Source: Mesorhizobium sp. (lineage in GTDB: Bacteria; Pseudomonadota; Alphaproteobacteria; Rhizobiales; Rhizobiaceae). Taken from it: a stretch of DNA of 64,000 nt. The stretch's first letter is position 1; each line of letters begins with the position of its first letter. The stretch lies in NCBI RefSeq assembly GCF_004962245.1, contig NZ_SUHQ01000015.1:94610-158609 (forward strand). The letters are read 5' to 3'. Of the stretch, positions 42,154 through 50,822 are shown piece by piece. Position numbers and translations under genes: made by a program. The notes under the pieces were generated by a model that was given only the letters and a program-made list of their open reading frames with translations, was not told the origin of the DNA and did no database searches.

Positions 42154-43209
42154 TCATCCGGTCGGAGATTGCTGCAAATGCTGTCGCCATGGTTCACTCC
42201 CGCCGCCGGGCAGGGCCGCTCGTTCGACGCCAAAGCGCTTGCGGTAATCGCCTGGCACCAGGCCGGTTATCCTGTAGAACACCTTGCGGAAGGAACCGGG
42301 GTCGTCATAGCCGACATCCCAGGCGATCTGATCGATCGATCGGATCGTCGCTTCCAGCATCTCGCGCGCCTTGCCGACGCGCAGATGCTGGCAGTACTCG
42401 GTCGGTTTGAGGCCGGTGGCGTTTCGAAAGCGACGCAGGAACGTCCGCTCCTCCAGGCCGGCATGCTCCGCCATCGCGGCAAGCGTCACATCGCGCGCGC
42501 CTCTCGCCTGGAGCCAATGCTGCACCTTCAGGACAGCCTCGTCGCCATGATTCAGCCTGGGCGCAAAGGGGCTGTAGAAGCGTTGCTCGCGCCCCGGCGG
42601 ATCCACCAGCATGAAACGGGCGGTATCCATCATGACGGTCGGCCCAAGCATCCTGTCGACGAATTTCAGGCCGAGATCGGTCCAGGCCATGTAGCCGCCG
42701 GCGGTGATGATGTCGCCATCGTCAATGACCAGCTTGTCGGCATCCAGCGCGATGTCGGGGAAGCGCATCGCCAGCGCGTCGCGATAGGCCCAGTGCGTCG
42801 TCGCCGCACGACCGGACAGCAAGCCGGATTCGGCAAGCACGAAAGCGCCGGCGCAGACCGAGCCCAGCGTCGCGCCCGCCGCATGGCGGGCCCTGAGCCA
42901 GCCGGCATAGGGCGCAGCCGCCTCGCGAGCGATCGGATCCCCCAGGGTCGGAGGCAGGATAATCATAGCCGGTTCGTTGCCGGCGGCGGGCTCGCTGTCC
43001 CCGGACTCGCTGTCAAAGGTGCGGACGACGGTTCGGCTCGCGTCTTCCAACTGCCAATGGCTGACGCGAAGTCTCAGCGCGTCCGGCGACCGTTTGGCAG
43101 CCAGTCGGTTGGCGAGCTGGAAGAGATCCGTGAGGCCGAGGACGGCGGCTTCCTGAACCCCGGGATACACGACGAGCCCGATTTCGACCGGATTACGCAC
43201 CGCAACCAT
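42154..43209 (-). CDS. GlxA-family AraC transcriptional regulator
   Basis: 351 residues. The N-terminal half is a DJ-1/PfpI-like domain (PVEIGLVVYPGVQEAAVLGL, LGSVCAGAFVLAESGLL with the nucleophile-elbow cysteine, ATTHWAYRDALAMRFP). The C-terminal half has two AraC helix-turn-helix units (ARDVTLAAMAEHAGLEERTFLRRF in parts, then IAWDVGYDDPGSFRKVFYRITGL). Such proteins respond to small metabolites or nitrogen compounds. Divergent from the alpha/beta hydrolase, with a direct-repeat operator candidate next to its start. Confidence 0.93.
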   Translation of the reverse strand: MVAVRNPVEIGLVVYPGVQEAAVLGLTDLFQLANRLAAKRSPDALRLRVSHWQLEDASRTVVRTFDSESGDSEPAAGNEPAMIILPPTLGDPIAREAAAPYAGWLRARHAAGATLGSVCAGAFVLAESGLLSGRAATTHWAYRDALAMRFPDIALDADKLVIDDGDIITAGGYMAWTDLGLKFVDRMLGPTVMMDTARFMLVDPPGREQRFYSPFAPRLNHGDEAVLKVQHWLQARGARDVTLAAMAEHAGLEERTFLRRFRNATGLKPTEYCQHLRVGKAREMLEATIRSIDQIAWDVGYDDPGSFRKVFYRITGLVPGDYRKRFGVERAALPGGGSEPWRQHLQQSPTG

Positions 43210-43210
43210 C

Positions 43211-43244
43211 TGTCAGTTTTGCCTTGTCAAATGTCTGTTTTGCC
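43211..43244. promoter_or_regulatory. Direct-repeat operator candidate for the GlxA-type regulator
   Basis: Two copies of TGTC(A/T)GTTTTGCC begin at 43211 and 43232, exactly 21 nt apart (two DNA turns). AraC-family dimers bind direct repeats with this spacing. The site lies just upstream of the regulator start and about 95 nt before the divergent hydrolase gene. Confidence 0.6.
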
Positions 43245-43338
43245 AATCGTCACCATGCCCCCGTTGCGATAGCTTGTCCACAGAAGGAACGAACCTTCCC
43301 CGAAAGACCTCTCAACTTTTAGATCAAGGAGTAAGACG

Positions 43339-44166
43339 ATGAGCGTGTTCACCACCAAGGACGGCACCGAGATTTTCTACAAGGATTGGGGCACGGGCCA
43401 GCCAATCGTGTTCCATCACGGATGGCCGCTCAGCGCCGATGACTGGGACAACCAGATGCTGTTCTTCCTCGAGAAGGGCTATCGCGTGATCGCGCATGAC
43501 CGGCGCGGGCACGGCCGCTCGACACAGACGGCGACCGGCAACGAGATGGACACCTATGCCGCCGATGTCGCCGCTCTGGTCGCTCACCTCGACCTCAAGA
43601 ACGCCGTCCATATCGGCCACTCGACCGGTGGCGGCGAGGTTGCGCGTTACGTCGCCCGCTACGGTGGCGAAGGACGCGTCGCCAAGGCGGTGCTGATCGG
43701 CGCGGTGCCGCCGATCATGGTCAAGACCGACAGCAATCCCGGCGGCCTGCCCATCGAGGTCTTCGACGGCTTCCGTGCCGCTTTGGTCGCCAACCGCGCC
43801 CAGTTCTACAGGGATGTGCCGGCCGGCCCATTCTACGGCTTCAATCGCGAGGGCGCCAAGGTCTCGCAAGGGGCTGTCGACAATTGGTGGCGCCAGGGCA
43901 TGATGGGCGGAGCCAAGGCTCACTACGACTGCATCAAGGCTTTTTCGGAGACCGATTTCACCGACGACCTCAAGAAGATCGACGTGCCCGTCCTCATCAT
44001 GCACGGCGATGACGACCAGATCGTGCCGATTGCCGACTCCGCTCTGCTTGCCGCCAAGCTCGTGAAGCACGGTACGCTCAAGGTCTACGAAGGCCTTCCG
44101 CATGGCATGTGCACCACCCACCCGGAGATCATCAACCCCGATCTCCTGGCGTTCGTCCAGAGCTGA
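43339..44166 (+). CDS. Alpha/beta hydrolase, non-heme chloroperoxidase type
   Basis: 275 residues. Opens with FTTKDGTEIFYKDWGTGQPI, an oxyanion stretch FHHGWPLSADDW and HDRRGHGRS. The nucleophile is the serine in IGHSTGGGEV, the acid is in MHGDDDQIVPI and the histidine in LPHGMCTTHP. Such cofactor-free enzymes act as esterases and perhydrolases. It starts 12 nt after an AAGGAG ribosome binding site and is probably controlled by the divergent regulator. Confidence 0.92.
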   Translation: MSVFTTKDGTEIFYKDWGTGQPIVFHHGWPLSADDWDNQMLFFLEKGYRVIAHDRRGHGRSTQTATGNEMDTYAADVAALVAHLDLKNAVHIGHSTGGGEVARYVARYGGEGRVAKAVLIGAVPPIMVKTDSNPGGLPIEVFDGFRAALVANRAQFYRDVPAGPFYGFNREGAKVSQGAVDNWWRQGMMGGAKAHYDCIKAFSETDFTDDLKKIDVPVLIMHGDDDQIVPIADSALLAAKLVKHGTLKVYEGLPHGMCTTHPEIINPDLLAFVQS

Positions 44167-44299
44167 CGCTTCGGAGCTTCAGGCGGGTACGCGCGGAAAT
44201 TCGCGCTGCCCGTCGCTTGCTTGAGCATGCTTCACCGGCCGCAGATGTGGTCCGGCGCGGCTGCGCCGGCAGAACGGCCGATGATTTCCGGTGAATGGA

Positions 44300-44376
<77 letters not shown>

Positions 44377-44505
44377 AGTCCTTGCGGGCTATAGGGTTCC
44401 GGGCTTTGGAAGGCAACCCCTTAAACGACGAAACCAGCACAAACCCGGCTCAGGTCGAGAGCGGAACGCCGCACCCCGGTCAATCGGTCCCAGGTTCCTG
44501 CCTGG

Positions 44506-45693
44506 TCAGACCTTTATGAAAGCGGCCGTCGCATACATGAAAGCGACGCCGGCCGCCATGCCACCCATGACCGGCGGTGTGAAGAAGGCATCGACGCCCT
44601 TCTGGTTGCGGCGCATCAGATAGGCGCCGACCTCGACGATGACCTGCAGGATCGCCCCGGCGCCGATGGCAAGCGCCAGCGCCGACCATTGCGGTGCATA
44701 GGCCAAGCTGCCGAGCCACATGCCGAGGACGGCAGGCCCGCCGGCGAGCAGGGCCAGGCCGGCGAACGTCCACAGCGGTGGCCGCTCCTTGAGGATCGGG
44801 GCGGCAATGCCAATGCCTTCGGTAATGTTGTGCAGGGCGAAGCCGAGCACCAGGAAGGTTCCGAGGCTTGCTGAACCGGCCGCGAAGGCAGCGCCGATGG
44901 CAAGACCTTCGCCGAGATTGTGAAGGCCGATGCCGAGCGCGATATATCCGGCCAACGCCAGGCCTGTCGGCGTGCCGCGCCGCCGCCCGATCGCCATCAG
45001 GACAAGAAAGCTGGCCAGACCCGCCAGCACCACCATGACCGGCCCCTGGAAGACAGCGGCTGCGGTTCCGACAAGCTCGAAGGATTCTTCGATCGTGTCG
45101 ACCAGCAGAAAGGCGAGCAGTCCGATGGTCAGCGCCAGCAGGAAGTTCATGCCGTTCTGTCCGACACCGCGCAGCGCCGGATAGAACATGAGGCCGATGG
45201 CGACAGGCAGCACGCCGACGATGATGCCGACCAATCCCTGCAGCTTGAGCTGTCCCGCAGTGGCGGTCGGCGTCGGCACCGCAACCTCGATCAGGTGTTC
45301 GAAGGTGACGCCGGAATTCGTTACCAGGTTGACCGTGTGCGTTTCGCCCAGAACCCAGGGGAAGGGCAGGTTGATCCATGCCGTGGAGGCACGCGCGATC
45401 TCGCCCGGCGGGTCCTGGGTGAATTGCCAGTAAGCGCCGTCGACCTGGACCTGGGCGATCTTCATCGGCTCGGAACCGCCAGCTCTGACAAGCAAATGAA
45501 GGCCCGACGTATCGAGCACGACCCGCTCGAAAGTCAGTTTCTCGACGGCGGGCGCGCCATTCGACAATCCTTGCAGCGGATTGACGGCGATGATCCACGC
45601 CACCGCAATGGCGAGCGCGGCAAGAGGCAGCCCGATCCACAACCAGTTGCTGCGTGATCTTGCCGGCGAACCGATGGTGACGATCTTGTTCAT
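44506..45693 (-). CDS. ZIP-family metal transporter with periplasmic N-terminal domain
   Basis: 395 residues from ATG 45693, overlapping the multicopper oxidase stop by 4 nt. An N-terminal helix (LWIGLPLAALAIAVAWIIA) is followed by a 110-residue extracytoplasmic beta-rich domain (residues about 45-150). The ZIP part has eight helices with both metal-site motifs, HNLGEGLAIGAAF and HNITEGIGIAAP. ZIP proteins carry zinc, iron or manganese into the cytoplasm. The extra N-terminal domain is unusual and could receive metal from the coupled oxidase. Confidence 0.93.
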   Translation of the reverse strand: MNKIVTIGSPARSRSNWLWIGLPLAALAIAVAWIIAVNPLQGLSNGAPAVEKLTFERVVLDTSGLHLLVRAGGSEPMKIAQVQVDGAYWQFTQDPPGEIARASTAWINLPFPWVLGETHTVNLVTNSGVTFEHLIEVAVPTPTATAGQLKLQGLVGIIVGVLPVAIGLMFYPALRGVGQNGMNFLLALTIGLLAFLLVDTIEESFELVGTAAAVFQGPVMVVLAGLASFLVLMAIGRRRGTPTGLALAGYIALGIGLHNLGEGLAIGAAFAAGSASLGTFLVLGFALHNITEGIGIAAPILKERPPLWTFAGLALLAGGPAVLGMWLGSLAYAPQWSALALAIGAGAILQVIVEVGAYLMRRNQKGVDAFFTPPVMGGMAAGVAFMYATAAFIKV

Positions 45694-46823
45694 GCCAGCG
45701 CCTCGACGACGTCGAACATCCCCATCCAGCCGAGTTCGGTGAACTCGCTTTGGTGCGCGTGGAACATGTAGAGGCCCGGTTCGTGCTCGGCGAAGGTGAA
45801 TTCCAGGATGCCGCGCTGGGCCTGGCACTGGATGATGAGGTCGACCGTTTTCAAGGTCGGCGTCAGCGTCGTGCCCTGATCGAAATAGTCGAAGAAATTT
45901 CCGTGCAGGTGAAACGAGTTGATGAGATCGAATTCCAGGACATTGACCAGGTAGATGCGCACCGGCTTGCCGCGCACGATGCGGATCGGCGTCTTCGCAT
46001 AGGCATGGGCGATGGTGTTGGCGGCGTAGAATTCGTTCTCCTCGTCGAAATTGGTGTCGAACCCGTTCATCACCATCACCAGCTCCTGCCAGCCGGCATT
46101 CTCGGGCGTGTCGAGCAGCCGCGACCGGGCGATCTCCGCCTGGTCGGGATGGCGATCCGGGTCCGGATCGATGACAAAGGCACCGTACATGCCCTTGTGG
46201 ATGTGCCTCTTCAGCGGCAAGGCGTGGCAGTGATAGAGATGGCAGCCAAACGGCTTGGCGTCGAATTCGTAGACGAACTCGCCACCCGGATCGACCAGCC
46301 CGGCGCCGGGAATTCCATCCATGCGGGCGGCATGGATGCCATGGAAATGCATCGAGTGCGGATGCGAGCCGTTGTTCTTGAAAACCACGCGAATGCGCTC
46401 GCCTTCCTTGGCGCGCAGCGCCGGACCAGGCACGCGGCCGTTATACGTCCAGGCCGGGAAGGTCACGCCCGGCGCGATCTCGATTGTCTTGTCCACGGCC
46501 GTCATCTCGAACGTCCTGAGCGTGCGCCCATCGGGCAGAACCGAGACCGTCCCTCGCTCCCAGTCAGTCAGCATCAGCATCGGGTCAAAACCGTTGGCGG
46601 CGTTGTCCACCTCGCCGACCGTGACCATCGCGCCATGCGCATTCATATGCTGAGGTGCGGCATCGGTGGCAGCCACCGCCGTCACGTCATGACCGGTATG
46701 CGGGGCGGATTGACCGAGCGCGCTGCGGGCAGCGATCGCCGTCCCGCCCACGGCAGCAAGACTTCCCGTAAGGATGGAACGGCGGCTTATCCGATCGCGC
46801 AACCATACACCGACATCGACCAT
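45690..46823 (-). CDS. Two-domain multicopper oxidase, Tat-exported
   Basis: 377 residues. A twin-arginine signal (SRRSILTGSLAAVGG) with export after about residue 36. Two cupredoxin domains. Domain 1 has HSMHFHG (H159, H161) and GCHLYHCHALPLKRH, with the type 1 copper cysteine C199. Domain 2 has SFHLHGNFFDY and YMFHAHQSEF with further ligand histidines. This is a two-domain laccase-type oxidase of the periplasm. It is coupled to a ZIP transporter, so a metal oxidation role (iron, copper or manganese) is likely. The exact substrate cannot be read. Confidence 0.92.
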   Translation of the reverse strand: MVDVGVWLRDRISRRSILTGSLAAVGGTAIAARSALGQSAPHTGHDVTAVAATDAAPQHMNAHGAMVTVGEVDNAANGFDPMLMLTDWERGTVSVLPDGRTLRTFEMTAVDKTIEIAPGVTFPAWTYNGRVPGPALRAKEGERIRVVFKNNGSHPHSMHFHGIHAARMDGIPGAGLVDPGGEFVYEFDAKPFGCHLYHCHALPLKRHIHKGMYGAFVIDPDPDRHPDQAEIARSRLLDTPENAGWQELVMVMNGFDTNFDEENEFYAANTIAHAYAKTPIRIVRGKPVRIYLVNVLEFDLINSFHLHGNFFDYFDQGTTLTPTLKTVDLIIQCQAQRGILEFTFAEHEPGLYMFHAHQSEFTELGWMGMFDVVEALA

Positions 46824-47095
46824 TCCAGATTGTCCCTTGAATCCACTCGTTGACCAAGAATAGCGTTAGCTGTCAAATATAGCAATGGCTTAATTCCAAC
46901 TACGGCATGCCCTGCCATCTGTCTTGCGTCAGGGTCTTGACGATCCTGTTTCGAGAACGTCCGGTACATTTTTTCGCCGGCCAGCCGCGTCTGAGCGAAG
47001 CTATTTCCCAACCGTCGAGGGCGCCACCATCCAATGGATTCTTGACTTCATCCCGTCAAATCGGTCCCATGTCATCACAAACTGGGAGAGAATCC

Positions 47096-47446
47096 GTGAT
47101 CTCACCAAGCCTATTCGCTGTATCCGCTTCGGCCATTATTTTGGCCGGTTGCACCACTATGAGTTCTGGGACTTGGCATAATTTGCACGAGAAGATGCGC
47201 GACAGCCCGCAAACGAGACATAGGCTTGTCGCCGACTGCATAGCGCGCCAGCGAGGGTTGAACTCGCAAAGGAAAGTGGCGCATGCAAAGCTCGTCAATC
47301 GAAATGTCGCCAACTATGCCCCCACCTACTGCCGCCGCTTTCTCGGTGGCATCGCTTCGGGCCGAATTACTTATGACGATTATCTGAAGCTGGGCTCACC
47401 AGATGCTGACCATAGCAAAGTGCTCAAGCTGATGGCGGGGCGTTGA
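47096..47446 (+). CDS. Small lipoprotein of unknown function
   Basis: 116 residues from GTG 47096, preceded by GGGAGAG; ATG 47069 is the alternative start. Signal VISPSLFAVSASAIILAGC ends with a lipobox cysteine, so the protein is a lipoprotein. The mature part is basic and has two further cysteines (ADCIARQR, TYCRRFLGG). A likely stem is SGRITYDDYLKLGSP. No family recognised; the region between 46824 and 47095 holds its promoter. Confidence 0.65.
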   Translation: MISPSLFAVSASAIILAGCTTMSSGTWHNLHEKMRDSPQTRHRLVADCIARQRGLNSQRKVAHAKLVNRNVANYAPTYCRRFLGGIASGRITYDDYLKLGSPDADHSKVLKLMAGR

Positions 47447-47597
47447 TTTTCTGCGACGCACTACCGTCACGCCGTCATCATCGGTGGCCCGCCGGGCCAA
47501 AAGCTGCGGCGAGCATCGGCCTTGCCGCCGGCGGCATTGCGAAGTAATGACGGGAATAAAGCGGCGGGTGCCGCCTGCACGAAGCAACGAGGTGTCC

Positions 47598-47903
47598 ATG
47601 TCCGCGCGCATTTTCAGCCCAGCCAAAACCGCGATGCAGTCCGGCAAGGCCAAGACCGGCCACTGGGTGCTGGAATTCGATCCCGAGATGCGCAAGAAGA
47701 TCGATCCGCTGATGGGCTACACCACCTCGGGCGACATGCGCAGCCAGATCAGGCTGACCTTCGATACCCGGGAAGAGGCGGTGGCCTATGCCGAGAAAGA
47801 GGGGCTGGCCTTCCGTGTCGAGGAGCCCAAGGAAACCAAGCGCCGCCAGATTTCCTATGCGGAGAATTTCCGCTATGACCGCAGGACGCCCTGGACACAT
47901 TGA
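47598..47903 (+). CDS. Complex I accessory subunit, NDUFS4/18-kDa type (ETC complex I)
   Basis: 101 residues from ATG 47598. Family pattern: ARIFSPAKTAMQSGKAKTG, HWVLEFDPEMRKKIDPLMGY, RLTFDTREEAVAYAEKEGLAF and NFRYDRRTPWTH. This is the bacterial relative of the mitochondrial 18-kDa subunit, found in alphaproteobacterial complex I. It stands alone here, away from the nuo operon, as in other rhizobia. Confidence 0.93.
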   Translation: MSARIFSPAKTAMQSGKAKTGHWVLEFDPEMRKKIDPLMGYTTSGDMRSQIRLTFDTREEAVAYAEKEGLAFRVEEPKETKRRQISYAENFRYDRRTPWTH

Positions 47904-47964
47904 CCGGCAAATGCCGGGCAGCCGTCCAGCGCATCATTCAGCCGGCCCTTGGCGTCGGCCCAGC

Positions 47965-48041
47965 GGTCCCGTAGCTCAGCTGGATAGAGCACCGGCCTTC
48001 TAAGCCGATGGTCGCAGGTTCGAATCCTGCCGGGATCGCCA
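47965..48041 (+). tRNA. tRNA-Arg (UCU)
   Basis: A 77-nt cloverleaf with acceptor GGTCCCG/CGGGATC and encoded GCCA end. The anticodon loop CTTCTAA between CCGGC and GCCGA gives TCT (arginine). The T arm is GCAGGTTCGAATCCTGC. The anticodon stem has one C-A mismatch at its outer pair. Confidence 0.96.
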
Positions 48042-48132
48042 GTAATTCAAGGTCCGTTCCGGACACATAGGTTACGGTTTATACTGGAGACATGGCGCGT
48101 GAATCCGCGTCTTTTTTCAGGTATCACCGATC

Positions 48133-48174
48133 GTCCGCACACCTCGGCAGACAGGATGCGCCGAGGTCGCGGAC
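48133..48174. repeat. Strong hairpin downstream of tRNA-Arg
   Basis: Two stem blocks, GTCCGC (48133-48138) with GCGGAC (48169-48174) and CCTCGGC (48142-48148) with GCCGAGG (48160-48166), leave a small internal loop and an 11-nt end loop. It lies 92 nt after tRNA-Arg, with TTCCGGACACATAGG-like sequence before it that recalls ends of IS481-type elements. Perhaps a mobile-element remnant or a structured RNA; no transposase remains. Confidence 0.4.
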
Positions 48175-48278
48175 ACCTCATGTGCCTGCGTTCATTCCAT
48201 GTCCGCAGTGAGAAGGGCGTTGGCGGACCATATTCGCCAATGGCGGGGTAGGGCGGATCTGAACGGGGCTTTCCGCGA

Positions 48279-49499
48279 ATGACATTGATGGGTGCGGCGG
48301 CGCTGCTGATCCTGATCCTGACCTATGCCGGTGTCGCCATCGGCAGGATCCCCGGCTTGCGCCTCGACCGGGCAGGCATCGCGCTGCTCGGCGGTGCGGC
48401 GATGATCGCCATCGGTGCGCTCGGCATGGAGGATGCCTACCGCGCCATCAATTTCGACACCATCACGCTGCTGCTCGGCATGATGATCGTCGTGGCGCAT
48501 CTGAAAGTGTCGGGCGCCTTCCGTGCGCTCGGCGCCGTCGCCATCGAGCATGCACACGCGCCCTTTATGCTGCTGGTGATGGTGACGCTGCTGACCGGCG
48601 TGCTGTCCGCGTTCCTGGTCAACGACGCGATCTGCCTGGTCATGGCGCCGATCGTCGTCCACGTCACCCGCGTCATCAACCGCAACCCGATTCCCTATCT
48701 GATCGCCACCGCCACGGCGTCGAATTGCGGCAGCGTCGCCACCATCACCGGCAACCCGCAGAACATGGTCATCGGCGCGCTGTCGGGGATTTCCTATCCG
48801 GCCTTCTCGGCGGCGCTGGCGCCGGTCGCGCTGTTCGGCCTCGTCGCCGTCATCGTCATCGTGCGCATCGTCTACCGGGCCGAATTCGCGCGCAAGGCCG
48901 AGCTCAGCCCCGAAGTCTATCGCGGCCGCATGCTGCCGGGTCAGGTGCTGAAGGCGGTGGTCGTCTGCATCGGGCTGGCGATCGCCTTCTTCGCCGGCGT
49001 TCCGGTCGCCAAGGCCGCACTCATCGGCGGCGCCATTCTTCTGGTAACCCGCGCCATCAAGCCGGCACGCATCTACCGCGAGATCGACGGGCCACTGCTG
49101 TTCATGTTCGCCGGCCTGTTCATCGTCGTCGCCGGGGCCGAGAAGACGCTTCTGACACCCGACATCGTCGCCTCGGCAAAAGACCTCGGGCTGAACGATG
49201 TCTGGCGGCTGTCCGGTTTCACCGCAGTGCTGTCCAACATCATGAGCAACGTTCCGGCCGTGCTGGCGCTGCGGCCGTTCATACCCGGCCTGGAGAACCC
49301 CGAGCGCGCCTGGCTGGTCGTTGCGATGAGCTCGACGCTGGCCGGCAATTTCACGCTGCTCGGCTCGGTCGCCAATCTGATCGTCGCCGAACATGCGCGG
49401 GTCTCCGGCACGCGCCTGTCGTTCGGCGCCTTCTTCAAGGTCGGCCTGCCATTGACGCTGGTGACGCTGCTTGCCGGGACTGCGTGGCTGGCGCTTTAG
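48279..49499 (+). CDS. ArsB/NhaD-like (ion transporter superfamily) carrier
   Basis: 406 residues with about eleven membrane segments. Family features: LLLGMMIVVAHLKVSGAFRA, LSAFLVNDAICLVMAPIVV, the repeat-like NCGSVATITGNPQNMVIG, and a second half with SNIMSNVPAVLALRPFI and AGNFTLLGSVANLIVAE. The duplicated hairpin signature SNxxxNxP / GNxQNM is seen in ArsB, NhaD and SLC13 carriers. Likely an inner-membrane anion or sodium carrier; arsenite is possible but not supported by neighbouring ars genes. Confidence 0.85.
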   Translation: MTLMGAAALLILILTYAGVAIGRIPGLRLDRAGIALLGGAAMIAIGALGMEDAYRAINFDTITLLLGMMIVVAHLKVSGAFRALGAVAIEHAHAPFMLLVMVTLLTGVLSAFLVNDAICLVMAPIVVHVTRVINRNPIPYLIATATASNCGSVATITGNPQNMVIGALSGISYPAFSAALAPVALFGLVAVIVIVRIVYRAEFARKAELSPEVYRGRMLPGQVLKAVVVCIGLAIAFFAGVPVAKAALIGGAILLVTRAIKPARIYREIDGPLLFMFAGLFIVVAGAEKTLLTPDIVASAKDLGLNDVWRLSGFTAVLSNIMSNVPAVLALRPFIPGLENPERAWLVVAMSSTLAGNFTLLGSVANLIVAEHARVSGTRLSFGAFFKVGLPLTLVTLLAGTAWLAL

Positions 49500-49586
49500 G
49501 CGGGTCCGCGATCGCGACAGATACGAACGACCCGGCGGACCAATTTTCCTGCTTCCGCGCGCCGATGGGAATCGAGAATTAGAAAC

Positions 49587-49600
49587 AATTGTTGACAATT
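49587..49600. promoter_or_regulatory. FCD-regulator operator candidate 1
   Basis: Palindrome AATTGTTGACAATT, containing ATTGTTGACAAT. It lies 49 nt before the thiolase start. The same 12-mer with one base different occurs at 53598-53609. It fits the ATTGTnnACAAT pattern of VanR-type FCD regulators. Likely bound by the regulator at 52827-53561. Confidence 0.65.
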
Positions 49601-49648
49601 AACTAAAAACCCGCGACGGTTCCGAAATCGCACCGGGAAGCGCTTGAA

Positions 49649-50815
49649 ATGCTCACATGCATCGTTGGTTGGTCGCACTCCAAATTCGGCAGGCTGGACG
49701 CCGGCCTGGAGGAATTGATCGCTGGCGTGGCTGCCGCTGCCATGGCCGACGCGGGATTGCAGGCCGGTGAAATCGACGAGATTGTCGTCGGCACCTTCAA
49801 TCCGGGCCTTGTCGAGCAGGATTTTGCGTCTTCCCTGGTATTGAACGCCAGCCCGGACCTGCGCTTCAAGCCCGCGACCAGGATCGAAAATGCCTGCGCC
49901 ACCGGCTCGGCCGCCGTCTATCAGGCGGCACGCGCGGTCGAATCGAAGCGGGCGCGTTTTGCGTTGGTGATCGGCGTGGAAAAGATGACGGCGCTGGACA
50001 GCGCGTCGGTCGGCCGGGCCCTGTTGAAGGCGAGTTACGTCGAGGAAACACGGTCGATCGAGGGCGGTTTTGCCGGCGTCTTTGGCCAGATCTCCTCTTC
50101 CTACTTCCAGAAATACGGCGACCAGTCCGACGCGCTGGCCAGGATCGCCGCCAAGAATCATCGCAACGCCGTCGCCAATCCGCTGGCCCATATGCGCCAG
50201 GATCTCGGCTTCGAATTCTGTCGCAACGCATCAGATCGCAATCCTGTCGTCGCCGGCCCGCTGAAGCGCACCGATTGCGCGCTGATTTCCGACGGTGCCG
50301 TGGCGCTGGTGCTGACGGATGCTGCCACCGCATTGCGCATGAACAAAGCCGTGGCACTGCGCGCCATGTGCCAGACCAGCGATTACCTACAATTATCGAG
50401 ACGGTCGGACGTGACGTCCTTCGAAGGGGCGGCGCGTGCCTGGTCCGGCGTGATGGCTGAAGCCCGCTTGACCAACCGCGATCTCGATTTCATCGAGCTG
50501 CACGACTGCTTCACCATCTCGGAGCTCATCCAATATGAGGCGCTGGGCATTGCACCCCGCGGCGGGGGCGCCAGCGCGATAAAGGACGGCATCACCGAAA
50601 TGGGTGGCGAACTCCCCGTCAACCCGTCCGGCGGGCTGAAGGCCAGGGGCCATCCGGTCGGCGCCACCGGCGTCTCGATGCTGGTTAACGCAGCGATGCA
50701 GCTCACTGGCGAGGCGGGCGACATGCAGGTCAAGGACGCCCGGCTGGCCGGCGTCTTCAACATGGGCGGCGTTTCGGTTGCCAACTATGCCACCATTCTC
50801 GAACCGCTCAGGTGA
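49649..50815 (+). CDS. Thiolase family protein (SCP-x-like 3-ketoacyl-CoA thiolase)
   Basis: 388 residues. N-terminal nucleophile cysteine C83 in ENACATGSAAV. The second thiolase motif is GGLKARGHPVGATG near residue 330, and HDCF (about residue 288) contains the active-site His/Cys typical of the SCP-x branch. It should cleave or condense acyl-CoA units. First gene of a catabolic cluster, with a palindromic operator just upstream. The substrate is probably the CoA ester made by the next gene product. Confidence 0.9.
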   Translation: MLTCIVGWSHSKFGRLDAGLEELIAGVAAAAMADAGLQAGEIDEIVVGTFNPGLVEQDFASSLVLNASPDLRFKPATRIENACATGSAAVYQAARAVESKRARFALVIGVEKMTALDSASVGRALLKASYVEETRSIEGGFAGVFGQISSSYFQKYGDQSDALARIAAKNHRNAVANPLAHMRQDLGFEFCRNASDRNPVVAGPLKRTDCALISDGAVALVLTDAATALRMNKAVALRAMCQTSDYLQLSRRSDVTSFEGAARAWSGVMAEARLTNRDLDFIELHDCFTISELIQYEALGIAPRGGGASAIKDGITEMGGELPVNPSGGLKARGHPVGATGVSMLVNAAMQLTGEAGDMQVKDARLAGVFNMGGVSVANYATILEPLR

Positions 50816-50822
50816 AGCGCCC

